NCBI RefSeq assembly: GCF_035582795.1
Contig: NC_134373.1
Coordinates: 27,684,501 to 27,748,500 of the forward strand
DNA from: Mycteria americana
Taxonomy: Eukaryota > Chordata > Aves > Ciconiiformes > Ciconiidae
Length of the DNA stretch: 64,000 nt
Reading direction: 5' to 3'
Positions 12,601 to 27,600 of this stretch are shown here, piece by piece. The notes beneath the pieces are model-generated. The model was not told the origin of the DNA. It was given only the letters and a program-made list of their open reading frames with translations, and ran no database searches. The position numbers and the translations under genes were made by a program. Positions within the stretch are counted from its first letter, which is position 1; each line of letters starts with the position of its first letter.

Positions 12601-15600
12601 ATTCTATCAAGAGAGCTTAAAGATGATGTTGCCATCGAGGAAGAAAATGCAGGAAAGCATTCTGGACAAGTCATAGCATCTCCCTGTCCTGTTCTTGTAC
12701 TGTTAAAGACAGGTTACTGGATTACCTTTAGCCTGACCTATAGCCCTTCTTACGTTCAGATGTTACAGGCATAGATGTCACTGCAACTATTTCAGCCATG
12801 GAAACATCAACATAGAAAATCATCTGCCAGAGTGATGGAAGAGACGAGGATAAGTAAACACACCGAGCAGCAGACATTGTTTAGACACTGTATTCCACTC
12901 TGCTCACTGTAAGCATACACAGCGCTAGCTGTTACATTTATGTTCTATAAAATGCCTAATTGAACTGAATCTGAAGGACAGCATCTCTGAAAAGAGTGAA
13001 ACAAGCATTGTTTGAAATTCTCCCACTAGCTTTTGACTCTACTGAGTTTCTAGAAAAGGAGGCAGATAATGGTTCTGTCCAACAGCAGCTATCGCACAAG
13101 AAAGTGTGCTAAAGCGCCTACTGCTCCAGAGGTGACCAGCTTACTCTATTTATTTATTTTACCAGTAGCTGACAAACTAAATTGAAGTCTCACTACTTAA
13201 GCTCCCCAAGTTATGTCAGTCCATTTTTTTCATGGTTAACGATTTTCTCATTAAACGTTCTAATTTCTTACGAATTGCACTAATAAAAGCAAGTCCTGCT
13301 GGTGTTTTCAGTGGTGGTGGTGTGTTTTTTTTAAACACTGCCTTTCCATTGATGTGTTAAATTAAAACCCCAGGCACCACGAGGGTGCAATAAAAGTCTT
13401 TATTGTCAGAATGATTCCAGCATACTGTTTGAAATTATCAGACACTCTACTACTTCTTTTGCATTTAATTTTTTTAAAATCCTTTTCCATTTGATTGCAC
13501 TGGCAGGCATCAGAAGAAAAGATTTTTTCTTGCTACTGACTGTGAGCTACCTCCTTTTGAAATCTGTTGTAAGGAACCAAAAAAACCCTACAATGTTTTA
13601 CTAGGCACTGAAAGACCATAATATATGCAGGAAACAGGTTACATGGCACAATATTTTAAGTCAGATTCTTCTAACATCTTGAAACAGCTTGACTAAAATT
13701 GGGTCTATCCATTGGGTCTCCCTTAAATGACAGCCCAGTGATTGATGAATCTAAAATAGATAAAATTCCTGTGTTCTGATTAGACTACCAAATTACTTCA
13801 GGGGACCAAAGACAATACCAGAGATGGTAGGTAAGGATTATAACTGCAAGTTCTCCAAAGCAGGCTCTGTTCCTTTACACTTCCACGTCTGAGAACTTTG
13901 TTGATGTCCTGCTGCCTGTCATCTGCCTTTCCATTAGTGTGAACCTTTGGTTTTGGGTGCTGCAAAAAATAAATCTTCCTGTTTTTGGAGAAAGGCATGT
14001 TCTGCATGTTCTGCATAAAGACATCTATCTAAGCTGTGAATATTAGCATTAACGCTGATGTGTCCCAGACGAATTTCAGGCATTGGGGTTTTGAAGAGCA
14101 GGTCCTAGAGTCACAAACTGACAGCCTATTCAGGCCACTACCATGTAATAACAACTTTTTTTTCCTTCTCTCCCAACTTCCCTCATCCCCTACACACATT
14201 TAAGGAAGTGAACTAACAAAATTCTGTATTTTTGCATAAACTGTAATTCCAGCACTCCTAATAACCACCACGTTCTGCAGATCATCCCAAGAAATTTTAA
14301 TCTTCTGCTTCCCTCTTCTACTGTATCTGATTGGTTAGATAACAAACATAGTGATTAAAGGCTGGAGAACTACAGGTGGGGGGAAAAAAAACCAAAACAA
14401 AAACATCTTTGAATAGAAGATCTTTTAGTTCTAACAGAATTTAATCCCTTCCCCACTGGCATTCAGATACATTCCCTACTCTAAAATACATTCAGTAGTG
14501 CTGTTATTTCTTGTGAAATATGCCATGAACAATTATATTAACTTGTTATCCCTGAATAGTTACAGTATAAAAGTGTAGTTATATTTTCATGTTTGTTCAG
14601 TTCAGTCCTTGGTCTTGATTACTATGCCAACCAGATTACAGCATAATAATAGATATAGTCCAAGTTCCAATTCCTTGGGGATTCTCCCTCCCCCCTAAAA
14701 AATTAATCAGGTTAAAAAAATAGCTCTTTCTGTAGACAAAAGACTCCTGTTGTTACTCCTAATTTTTTAAGGACTTCCTTCATCTTTAAGCCAAGAAATA
14801 AGAATTTTAAGATCAAGAGCTGTTGAACTACTTCAGTGTCCTTTGATGTGCTGTTCAATTTTAAAATGGTCTCTGTAAATGGCCTGCGGGTATGGATCAG
14901 AATGATTTAGGCTGGATGTCTGAAGGACAGGGTCACTGTGGATCAGGTGGCTCAATGCTCCACTGACTTGAGTTCCAAGTAGCTCCAAAGATGGAGAGTG
15001 TCCAAGTTCTCTGGGCCCCTCTTTCCGTGATTGGCTACCATCATTGTGATTTTTTTTTTTTTCTGTAACATCTAATCCAAATTCTGTTTGTTGCAATGCA
15101 GAGCTTTGCGTCTCACCCGATCGCTATGCCCTTCAAAGACGAATCTGGCTTCATCTTCTCTGTGAAGCAGACATACAGGAAACTTCAAAGTGATTTTATA
15201 TACTCAGGTATTTGGTTTGCAAATACTCTTCCAATGACTGAATCGTTTTCATCAAACCAGTCATTGCATTTGGCCTACCTAGCAGTAGAGCACGAATAGT
15301 CTCCGAAATACACAAAAACATCCAGTAAGATAAAAATGCAGACAAACTGCAGAGATATATGCTGACAAAAAGTGAAAGTAAATACCAGGTTTTTTAAAAA
15401 TTATCTTAGGTCTAGAAAGGTAGCTAACTATATACATTTCTACAGAAAATCTTGCAATAAAATATCATCCTTGTTGCAACTGTCTAATAAATTCTGATTG
15501 CAAATCTCTTATACACAAATCTTTTATGGATACAAAGCATCCAGTGCAAAACCAGTGTTTTACACTCCACTTAAGTAGCTATCTGCATGCCGTGGCAAAA

Positions 15601-18600
15601 GTGTGACACCTCAGGCACAACAGAATATTTACTGAAATCTACACGTGCAATTACTGTCTCTTTTATTTTTCTAGAAATGCCTAGATAGAAAAATATTAAT
15701 AAACTTGCTATAAATATAAAAATCAGCATTTGGTGCAATTTGTCTCTGGATATTTTTTCTTATGTCCATAAACTGTACAGTTGTCATTGCAGATTTTTCT
15801 CTTCACTGACAATCAGTAAAATGAAAAAAAAGAAAACCCTCTTTCAACTACAGGACTTCAGACATCAAGTTCTCAGATTGGAGTCCTGTAAGATGCAATG
15901 AAATCTGGCCTATAAACTTGCACAGAAAATTTACAAATCAAAGAAAATACTATGCATGTGTATCTTTTTTACCTCCCATTAAGCCATCCTATCTTCTACA
16001 GAAGCTTATGAAAATACAACACCCCATATCAGACACCTTCTGCTCTCCAGAAATGCAGACATGGATGGAAACCTGTAAACAGTCAAACAGGATGAACTGG
16101 TAGTCATGTGGCTACTCCTTTGGTATTACAGAGATGGCAAGCACTCACTGCATTTGAGAAGCTTCTTTACAGCCACAGCAATGAAGAAACTCATTGTACA
16201 CCCTTGGGAGTAACGATTAGATTCCACTCAGGCAAACTAATCTATTTTATTTGCATTCATTGACAAAAATGTCAGAAGCTGTTATCAGAAGACTGTTCTT
16301 TGTGATGACTGTGCGCTTGTAACCTGCTCAAAATAAGACCTGCATAAAATGACATCTCTCTGGCCATGAATGCAAACAAGAAAGTAAAGATATCTGGAAG
16401 GGAAACACAATAGTAGTTACATGAGCAATCAGCTTTAACCAGTAAGTTGACACCCTCACACACAACTCATCACGAAAGCCGTAAGTGGATCCCTACTATA
16501 ATAAACTACACAGATGTCAATTAAAAACAAAGTTGATTACTGTTTCAGGAATTGAGCTGCCAGTCTCAGAAAACCTATCCCTAAGACCCTTGTCAATTTG
16601 AAATTCTTAGATTTTCTAAAAAAAAGGTATTTAACACATTAGTGACCTAGTTCTCACTAACAGTGAGTGCATTGTTTCTCCTGCTTTGGTCTGCGGTGGG
16701 TCATGGCATCAGACACAGGCTAACTTGCACTTAGGCTTCTCCTGTCAATGGCACAAACCCTGATCATCAAATCCCAGTGAGGCCACTGCAGGAGATGCAT
16801 TGGTACTCATCTTCAATGATAAATATATCAACAGGACTTCCTACAAGCTGCTTAAAAAAAAAAATTCCCCTTGCCATACTTTGGTCTTGATAACTTTATA
16901 ATTTTTATGAGAGACTTGCTCCCTACTGAAGAGGATGTGTGCCATTAACCTGCAGCTTAATTAAAAAGCCACTGTACTGTCAGCATTTAAAGTACGACTC
17001 TTCCTATTGCTGCAACTTCTCTATCTACCAAAAAAACCCACCCCCAATCAAAGAGTTGAAAGGCCTTTCTCCTCCCTGTGGAGGGACTCTGTTGCTATTC
17101 TGTTTTAAAATGAGAATGTAGCCTCTATTCAGTTTGGAAGACTACACTGGATGCTCTTTTTATACAAGAAAGAAGCAAAACAGGACGCAACCTAATAGTT
17201 CTCCTGTCTGCATCCTGACACATAAAATGTAATTTTTTTTTCCGATAAACTATTTGAATGCCACAGATTATCCTTTCCTGCAAAGATATTTTACATGTCA
17301 CATGTTCTAGAGGAGGAAAAAAAAGTTTCATCATTAAGTATCATATAAAATTATACTAAAAAAACCCTTAGGACCACTGAATACTTTTAAGGCAGAATTT
17401 ACTATTTACATAACCAGAATGCAGTACAGCAAGCCATTAAAAACATGCCTGTAATGTTTTATGTATTAAGCTACCTAAAAGTCTCTAAAGCAGAAAAAGG
17501 ATTATGCAGAAGAAAAAAATAATATGCAGAGCATGTTTATATTTATAGTGGCTTCTATCTCTCTTGAAATGGGTGACTGCACTACGTTCTGTCTAACTAC
17601 ACCTCATAATTACAGAGCAAATCACAAGTAAAATAAAAGCAGATTGCTCAAAATTTCAGAAGCCATCCAAACATGTACTGCAGTTATCTCCAGCACAGCT
17701 ACCAAGTGGACACATTTAAACACTCTTTACTTAAATCATCTTCAAGGGTAATCACTATACTTATTTCTGTCTTAAAGCCTTCCTACACGATAAAATTAAT
17801 TACCGTAACAAAGTAGTCAACTGTTTCACAGTTTCTGTATTCTAATATATCGTACAATGCTTTTTTACTGCATCTTAATACACCTGAGTTTTGAGAACAC
17901 AATTCCAAATATTTTTTTCAATACACAATTTCTTCCGGATCTAATGCAAAATCCATGTAAAAAGCTGGCTAGCTGGCTTATAGGTCTGGAAATTCTGGAG
18001 AGAAATAGCTATGTAGGCTTTAACAGACTGTATCACAAATCAATATACTGCTCAACAAACTCCTCAAACTATGTCCAAAAGGACCAAAGGCCTTGTTGAA
18101 ATACCCAGCACCTCAGTTCAGCACCCTTGAAAATACTGTCCTTTAAAAATAATTGCTACATTAGTGGCTATTTGGCAGATGACGTTTATCTTGCCATGAC
18201 CTTCAAATCATCCTTTAAAAGAGAAGAGGACCACTTCCATTTTGTGCATTCTTTTTAAGATACCTTTGGATTACACGTATCTCTGTATACCTATTCCAGC
18301 AGGGAAGTACCATACAAACAAATGGTAATTTCTTTGCATTTTCAGACTTAGAGCATGCAAGACAGTGGCTGACCTGTGCTTTATATTCTTCCTCGCTTCT
18401 ACATCAAAACCCTGTCTTGCTGTATGCTGAGAATAGATTCAATCCACACACAGCCTGCCCTCATCTTTAAGAGTCACAGACTACCTGCTTATTACACCCT
18501 AAATTCACCCATGCTTTCTTTTGCTCAGAAGCAGTAAGAAACGATCTTTGCACGTAAAGATTTAAATCCCAGGCATCAGATTCTTATTTCTTCATAGAAC

Positions 18601-21600
18601 AGAACAAGTAGACAGCAGAAGACAGGTTTCTCACACCATGCGCAGCGAACAGCCCTCCACTTCAAGCCAGAAAGATCCCATGAAGCTAGATGAGAAGCCG
18701 ATACCCAATTTGAATGAGGCACTCAGTCAGTACTAAGGGATCTTCTGTTAGAAATACCTGAAGAGATGCTCAGATGCCTCAATGTAGCTGTCTAGTGCCA
18801 TCTTACACAAACACGGTTATCTGAGACTTTCAAATGGGGAAGGCAAATTTTGACATGGGAATTTTAAGTGACACCTTTCTTTGTGGATTGGCACTGGAAG
18901 CTAGGCAGTAAACTCCAGAGCATCTCAGATAGCCCTAGAAACTTACGTTTAGACAAATGGATTGTATTTACTGAACCCTGAATATGCTCCTAAATGTAAT
19001 TAAGATAGATAAAAGTCATTTACCGTCTTTGAAGTCAGCATTTTTCTGCCTCACCAGAATTCGGAAATCTTCTGCTGGGTTAACACTGCCAACCTACAAA
19101 AGGTCCAAAAATTATACAATCAACTGCCAATATCCATCTCTTTCTTCTTGCAAGGCAACAAGAATCTTTAAATATCTGTTTATTTTAATATGGAAACAGA
19201 AGCTCTACAATTCTCTGCACGTGGACTCATAAAATGGAAGTCTTATAATTTGTGTTAACGCTCAGTACTCCTAGCAAAGGTTAGTTATGACATGAGCAAG
19301 ATGAACTTATACTTACTATGCTGCACTCTCAGAAGCCAACCATATTCTCTGGGGTTTAGAGGTCAGAAGCACAGTAATTCAGGCTATCTGCTAGTTCAGC
19401 TTTGAGACTTCCTGTAGCACAGACCTCTCACTAACCTTGACAGACGCTTAATGAGGAATGGGAGCTCCCAGGCATGTGGGTACAGAATCATTGGTTTGCC
19501 ACTCCAACAGAAAGCTCAAAATTAAAAGCTTGCACTCAATTCATCTACCCTTTCTGGCCCAATCTGACATCTTAAAGCTGAAGCATACAAGTGCAGAAAC
19601 CTTACAAAGGAACTAAAACCAGGTCAAATATAAATAAACACTTAATGAAAAATGGATGCAACAACTTTAGAAAAAAAAAAAAATTACATTGTTTAACATT
19701 TCCTTTCAGGAATCAAAACTCTCCTAAGTTTATTTGAAAATTTTATGCTTTGCTGTCAAAATAATTCTTTGATTTTTCAATAAGCTTGCTTGGTCTCTTT
19801 GTGTTTTTTTAAATCTGGTAATGCCACTTTCCAGGAAAAAATCAGAAGCATATATTAGGAGTACAAAATATTTTAATCTTTTTAGATTTTAAATCTTTTC
19901 AAAAATATCAATCATGCATTTTAAAAACCAACCCTAAAGGATAGTTTGAAAACAAGTGAAGTAATCTCAATTAATATTAAATCACCTTTTTTCCTGTAAT
20001 TCAAAAAAATCAAATAAAGGAAGGTGCACAGTTATGATACAGACTTCATCTACCCCTGTACACAATATCTGGAATTAAGTTAGACGTTTAACCTATCAGC
20101 AAGATGAAGCCAGATTTGTGATTTAGAACCCCAACCAAGGCAGAGAACAGTCTCTAAAATCATAGTAATACCTCTGATTAAATATACAGAGGCAACTTCT
20201 ATGTTGCAGATGATATGAAAGAGAGCAAAAAAAAATTCAACCACTGAACCCCAAATCTGAGATTCTGTTTTCTTCAGATCCTCAGGCTTCCCCTTTAGAG
20301 TTCTAGACACCAGGGGAGAATTTTCTCCTAAAATATCCAAGACTGATGGAAATTTCTGCTAACATACACCTAAAGGCAGAGAAAGTTGTCTTTACAATCT
20401 CTAGCAGAGAGTCTCAAATCTACAAGTAGACAATATTTCAGTCATGTTTCAGCTAGAAACTATCCTTTTATCAGGAATTTTGTATATTCACTATAATACT
20501 CTTAGATAAATTAATCTTCCCCTTTAATAATCAGATTTGTAAAAATATGCTTACAGAGGTGACATTGCCTTCAGCAAGTTTTATGATGCTAAAGCTGCCT
20601 TCCTCATCTTCAATTTTTGGTTTCTTAGCACTGGGTCCATCTTCACTGCTGCAAATGAGAAGGACAAAAATGAATATAAACACTTACACTGTCCTGCCTA
20701 CTAAGTAGGAAGTCAGTAAATTAATGAAATATACACTGAACACTGGACAAAACTTCACTATACAACTATTCCCAAATTAGCACTAAACCATGCCCCAAAA
20801 CCATTTTTCCCCACAGGCTGCACAAAGCATACAGTAGAAACAGAGATCAAACTTTATCTTAGCATAAAGCAAAGGCACCGCTTGTTGAAGGTGTGAGATT
20901 ATTCATGCTTATTTCAGGAGTGAATTTACTCATACACATCTTCTCCACTTTTCTAAATACATAATATCTCCAGTCACTTTATTTGGAGCCTGCATATTGA
21001 GTTAACCTTGATAATTTACAGTATATTACAAGACATTTGGTATTCTCACCAGATCTTCTTAACATGAAATGGCACTGATACTTAACATTTAGGTAAGAAA
21101 TGCATTTACTTTTCAAAAATTACCTGCTAGTTCCTGTCTTGGAATTGATAGCTACTACAGACCTGTTTACACAGTGGCTATTGAGTCTAATGACCCATAC
21201 TCTCCATCAGCACAGAAGAGCTTTATAAACTTCCACTTACAGCAGTCAAAAGCTGCTAGACAAACCTCAATTAAGTACGTAAGAACTCCCTTAGGACATT
21301 TTAAGCTGCATCTCAAAATGCTTTCAAAAGACCATTTGTTATTTTTAAAAGGCTAATTGTGATTTTAGGCTAGTTTCTAGCTTTGCCCTCACAGGTAACA
21401 TATACTAAGGTGTACATTCAAACCAGGAACTTAATTGCAACATCTAACGTGCCAAACTTTAGAGCACATCTTGGCAACAGAACAAAATCCAGCTAATCAC
21501 AAAAGGGGAAGAAAATCAGACACCGTGTTCTGTGTCACTTAATGTGACAGGCTACTGACACAGAAGAATTGATTTCCGTTTAAGAACGCCTGAAAGCTAC

Positions 21601-24600
21601 TCAGTGATCTAAATGGCAGTATTTGTGTTCAAGGAATCCCAAAACAAAGTAAGAATTTTTTCTTAAAAATTCTGCTACTGCAGTGAAAAGAAGAAACTGC
21701 TTGATGATGTAGGGACAAAGCCAGAGATCCTGGACTAGGTGCCACTTTGCATTCTACAAGGTTAGAACTGATGTTAAAAATTGCATTGCACGTTACAGAA
21801 GCAATCAACTATTAGAAAGAACTTGTACAGTCTTCCTTTTTACTTTCTATAGCACACTCCTCCCCTACTTTACAATCAGTGTCTATCCCACTTTGTTTCA
21901 GTAGTCTTCTCTGTCTTTTACTTAATTTTGTCACTACTGAAATGAAATCCCTTCTCCTCAGCAACTCCTGTCATCCAGCATAATCTTACTTATCACTCTA
22001 GGAGAAATGATGACTTTCATTATGCCTCAGGACAAGGATAAGATACCTTGTTTCATTCTCAACTCTGTTGACTTTCTGGCTGACCTTGAACCAGTCGCTT
22101 GATTGTTTTGGACAGCCAATATGCCTGCCTGTAAAATGGAGAAACTGATACTTATCTAATACCAGTTTAGAACTTCTACTTGAACCAAAATTCTTGTATA
22201 TTGACGTGGTTTGATGAAAGGTGCAAAGAACAATGAATATTCTCTTTTAGAATATTTTTCTCCAAAGGTGTTTTCCACTTAATTGCAATGTCTTGAAATC
22301 TTTTTCCTCCTGCATTATTTTTACTGATTCAAAATGCTTTGGGATTGGAGGAAGGAGGAAAACATAAATGATGATGCTGCATTTAACTGCCTAGGACCAA
22401 ACCTATAGCTGTCATTAATCAGTGCAGCGCAGCAGAAACTAATGAATCCATACCCATTTATAGCAGCCAAGGATCTGACATTTAGAATCTGTTACTGGTA
22501 ATGCGCTGATTAGCAGTATTTTTGAACTGTAAAACGTGCAACTACTATTTGAGAAAAATTAATAAAATACAAGATTAATTTAAAACACCCACTTCTACAT
22601 TTATATAGAAGCCTCTCACATACTGCAAAGCTGGATGAGCTAACAGCCTCTCCAAAGCCAACCTAAGGAAAAAGTAAAATGCTTTCTATTTTACTGGATT
22701 TTTCAAACTACATAGAGCTTAGCAAAAGTGAAACAAATGAATGCTGAAAATTAAAATCTGTATTAAGATATCATGCCTACATTTATGCTGCCTTAATCCC
22801 ATTAGACCTTAAAAATTAAGCAGAAATTAATCAGGTCAATATGACGATAGGAGACAAATCAGTTTTAGAAAACAAAAATAATGGTCAAGAGAGCTTCTAG
22901 CCAACTTTTTCAAACCACTTAGTGCAAATTATCTAGATCTGGTAGTTTTAATGAATTGAATGTTATCTGGTGTTTAACATTTTCCTTAGTCATTGTTGCA
23001 GAGTGATGTACTTTTCTTTATCAAGTGATTTAATTATATCACTCAGCTTTTCCCCAAACACAGAACAAAACCATAAAGTTAACACTTCTGTTGTAATACT
23101 GACAATACTACTGTTCCCATTCATTACTACAGCAATACCAGGGTTTTTTCATATTTTTAAATCCTATTACCATTCATTCTTGTTTGCACAGCTGAGTCTG
23201 TATCCTTTTGCCTCCCTTACAGATTTTTTTAAATCATTTTAATGGCCTACACCAATTTCTATCTCAATTATTTTTATAGCTGCTTTCATCACTCCTCTAA
23301 AGGAAACCAGTTTTTAAACAAAATAACTTTCCGTCTTGCTTGTCAAATTGATGCCTTTGGGGCAATATGTTTTTAAGCAACTACCAGTAATGGGTCACTT
23401 TTTTCTTTAAATTCTCTCCCTAGCTTGTTTGACCCAAGTTTTGCCCTTTTTTTTTTTTTTTTAAACTGGTTCCATCAGTTTTTAAAGTACACATATAAAT
23501 GTATGTTTGTATACAAACATACACAGAGAAAGGACAAGAGAATTTAATCAGTTTGAATTCACGGACACACCAAGGCAAGACAGGCACACACAGCAATGAA
23601 CAAAATAAAAAGCAAGGTGTTTCCCAGTCTGCATACAGAAATGTTGTCATTATTCCAGAGCAGTAATGTGAGAAGTCCTATGTCATGTATTCCCAAAGAT
23701 AATATGCTAAGGACGCTCTAGCCAACCCAAGGTAAAGGACATATGACAGCTCAGCTAAGCAAGGCCTCAAAATGGCTCAAAGACGTTGTTCCTAGCGCTG
23801 AAAGGATTGAACTAAAAATGACAAAAGGGATAGAGAAGGAGCTGAGAACTCTCCAACATCCCAGGGAACCCACTAGTTATATTATAGGCATTCAATAAAT
23901 TAAGCTCTAAGAAGCAGATTTTGCTTGAGCAAATTGACTTGTAGCTGGGGTGACAGTACCAATGCAATAGCAATTAAGCATTTCTTCTTCATATTTGCAG
24001 CGCAAATAAAGTAAACACAGTACATGTAATAAGAAAAAAAATAATTTTATCTTAAAAACTGTTCAGACAATGGATGTTCCAGGAAGAGTCCATTACAGTT
24101 TGATTTTTCAAGACATCCACATTTATTGCACTGCAGGTAATAATGAAGCTGGGTTTTTTTTTATTTGGAATTCAAAATGAAAGCTACAGAACAACCTAAA
24201 TCGAGCATGCTGAGAAGGAAGACTCATCTTTACAGCTAATTTAAAGCTCCACAGCATTTATTCTGAACTAAATTAGACCCTCTGTTTTTCTTATTTGAAC
24301 TATGTTATAACTACCAGTAGGACAAACTGACCAGGAGACAGTAAGCAATGCAACAGGTTGCCCAGAGATGATGTGCAGTCTGCATCCCTGGATGTTTTCA
24401 AGACCAGACTGGATGAAGCCCTGAGTTACCTGTTTAGATCTCGTAGCTGACCTTGCTTTGAGCAACAGGTTGAACAAGAAACCTCCTGAGGTCCCTTCCA
24501 ACCTGATGGATTCTGTGATTCTGTGACAACAAATATAGACATGAAGAAGCTACAGACTGGTTCCTGGTGTGTCTTGCTCCATAATAGTAAGACCACCACT

Positions 24601-27600
24601 ATTCACAAAATACCCCAGACATACTGTGGTACCACAATATTCTCCACACATCAGTATTTTTTCAGTGTGTAACTCATTGATCTTATGTTCAAAAGACTCT
24701 GAGCCCGCTTCATCCAGCAAAAACAATCTGAAGTGTAAAAAAGTTTCAAAACAATCCATAATACATCTCCAACTTACTTGTCTTTGAAGATGTCTTGAGC
24801 AGTCTTCTCTTCTTTTTTCTTGCCAACTTCCTTTAGGGGGAAAAGTGCTTTTACTTTTTCAAGAGGAGCCTGACACCTTTCTTTTACCACACGGGGCATC
24901 TCCAGCATCTCTAAAAGGTGCTGTTCAATTGGAGGCAATGGCTCATTGGGGTGAAAAGCCTTATGCTGCAAACACTGCAAGAAACAATTTGAGCAAAGAA
25001 AAACTTTTAGTTTGTGTGCTTTTAATATAATGTCTGTATGTCTGACATCAGATGGTACATGCAAAATATCTTCCATATTAAGGGAACGACCTTCATATTG
25101 CTGACAAATATTCCAGCTCACAAGTGGATTAAAAATCAAATGATCAGCTGTTTAAGGAAATTAATGATATTAAACAAGAATACTGATGCAGATGAGTGTT
25201 CCCACACTCACTAGAATGAGTTCTATGAAAATTATTAGGAAAATCCCAGCAATGAAACAGTCATCTGCATCTCTTCAGCTCTTTAACTTCACTTTACCTT
25301 TAAAATGCAGTTCTATTATAAAACAGTCACATGGAAGAGATTTCTACACGTTCCAAAATTAGGCAACGAGACATATACCCCTAACATGTATTCCAGTTAT
25401 TGCCACAGTTTATTGTCCCTCAAAGAAAATATTTATTCTTGGTCAATAAAACTCAGTAGGCATAAAAGAGAAATTTTTACCAGTTTAAGAGCAAATGGAA
25501 AGAGAGAAGTTAAATGTGCCCAGGTGAGGCACAGAATATAGGTATGTTTGCAAATTAGCTTTAGAAAGAGTGACAGAATGAAGGGGCCTGACAGATGTAC
25601 GTGAAAGTTGGAACAGATGGTAGGAGCTACAGAGGAGAAGGCTTTTTCACCAAAGTGTAAAGACAGTGCACACAGTCAGGGAGCCAAGCAGAGGGAGAGA
25701 GATGAGGTTAATGAGGCAGGCTACAGAAATTCCATTGAGAATTTCAAAAACAAAAGTAGGTAACTCTTAAATGTTGTGAAGTGTGGGACAACAGTAGAGA
25801 TGTATATGTGCATATATACACAGGTACCAGTGCACGCACACACACACATAAAAACACGTGATATACATGGGAGAATAATTTTTCCAAGCCCATTGTACTG
25901 GGTGAATTGGACACAAGTGTGAAGGTAACTACTCAGTAAACTAGGAATACAGCAGCCCTGTTGGCTGTCAGACACGACATTAGTTTACAAAATAAAATCA
26001 AAGCAAACAAAAAAACCCCCGCTATTCATGCTGAAAAGCTGCCAATAAAGAAAATCCAGACCATATGCTACACATCAATACTGATGTGCTTTCATGCTGC
26101 CATTAAAATTCCAATCCATATTAGAGCATACTTTCAAAAGGAGGCAGTCATACAAGGCTACTGATTTGGAAACACTTGTAATGATTTAAGGCATAATTAT
26201 TTTGAAAGAGAGTAAAAATGTTGCTGGAAGCTGCAGTACTGGCTCTTGTGATACTAAAAAACAATATTAAAACAACATTAGGGGATTGAATTAAACTCAC
26301 AAAGCAAAAAATCTAAGTCCCCTGTTGTGGATGTGTTTTTCAGGCTTTTGCATCTGAAATTTCTGTGTGCAGCTGCAAGAGCTGAGGAGACTGAATAGCC
26401 ACAGCTTCCACTTGTTCCTGCTTTTAGAGTAGATGACAACCTCTGAAACCTGAGACAGTAGGTACCATCAAAACTCAGGTGCTAACTGGAGATGAAGTTC
26501 AACAGACTTAACATGAAGTTTCTAATACCAAACAGTCCCATTTAACCTTGCTTCCTCTTCCTTCTGTGCCCAGCAATAACCACTCTCACCTTCACTGGCT
26601 AGAAGGCAACCCACGCTGCCACTGGCTTCCAGACTCACCATTCTATTCATGCATGTTATCAGCAACATACTAGTTCCTCCTTGCTCTTCCTAATTTCCTT
26701 ACATTTCCAGCCTAGAGATGTAGCCAGCTTTCAGAAACAGCAGTCACACTAAGATACTGGTCAATGGATGTAACAAAGTGGGCTTTTCACATAATTAATT
26801 CCATTATAAGCAATGGCATAAATGCATGAATAGACAGGAATTTACTGCAAGAAAGCATCCTGCCTCGTTCCCTTCCACACAGCATGTAGGAACACCCTTT
26901 TATAAGAACATATTTTAGCAAATCTATAAATCCTACAGGAACCTGATAGTATTTAAAGCCTTAGAACATGGGAGACAGATTCGGCTATCTAAAAGATAAG
27001 CATCTAGTCTATACCAGACACCTACTCACTCTACACAACCACAACTACCATGTACTCAGGATCTCAAGGTTCTTTTTTCATGGATTATGGAATAGACTTG
27101 GATAACTCAGCTTACACTATTTAGCTAGCTTTAGGGTGGTTAAACCTGTGTGAACTGAATCCCAACACAAGTGTCTTAGAGTTCAGTTTACATCTAGTTT
27201 GTGACGATTTCAAAATTACCTTCCAACAGATCCACCACATTCAACCAAAGGTAAGACTACTTGTTGCTGAAAGCCCTTACAGATTTCTGTGAGCTACCTC
27301 CTGTCCTCCTGCTGCTCTGCTTTTTAAAAGAACATCACTGTACAGTCCAACCACTTACAAACGAGCTCAGTCCTCTACAGTCGCTTATGCATGGTCTAAC
27401 AAGAGCCATTACAGCCTATTTAAATGCAGACTCTGCAGCTGGATCCCATCAACTATGCAGTGCTGCAGGCCACTGTCCCCACAAACCTTACCCCCAGGTC
27501 TGTCTCAGTACAGAACAATCACTGTTGAGCAATTTGTTTATTTGGCTATTAAATAAAATGCACAGCATTCCCCAAATGTCTTATGTGCTTCAAATCCCTG

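Larger units (their letters stand above)
20649..24777 (-). other. XRCC5: XRCC5 intron 14
   Basis: Intron of 4129 bp holding a MIR-like SINE near 22060-22170 and a CR1 3' fragment at about 24352-24527, both on the plus strand and so antisense to XRCC5. A T run of about 17 lies near 23447-23462. The rest is unremarkable AT-rich DNA. Confidence 0.7.
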
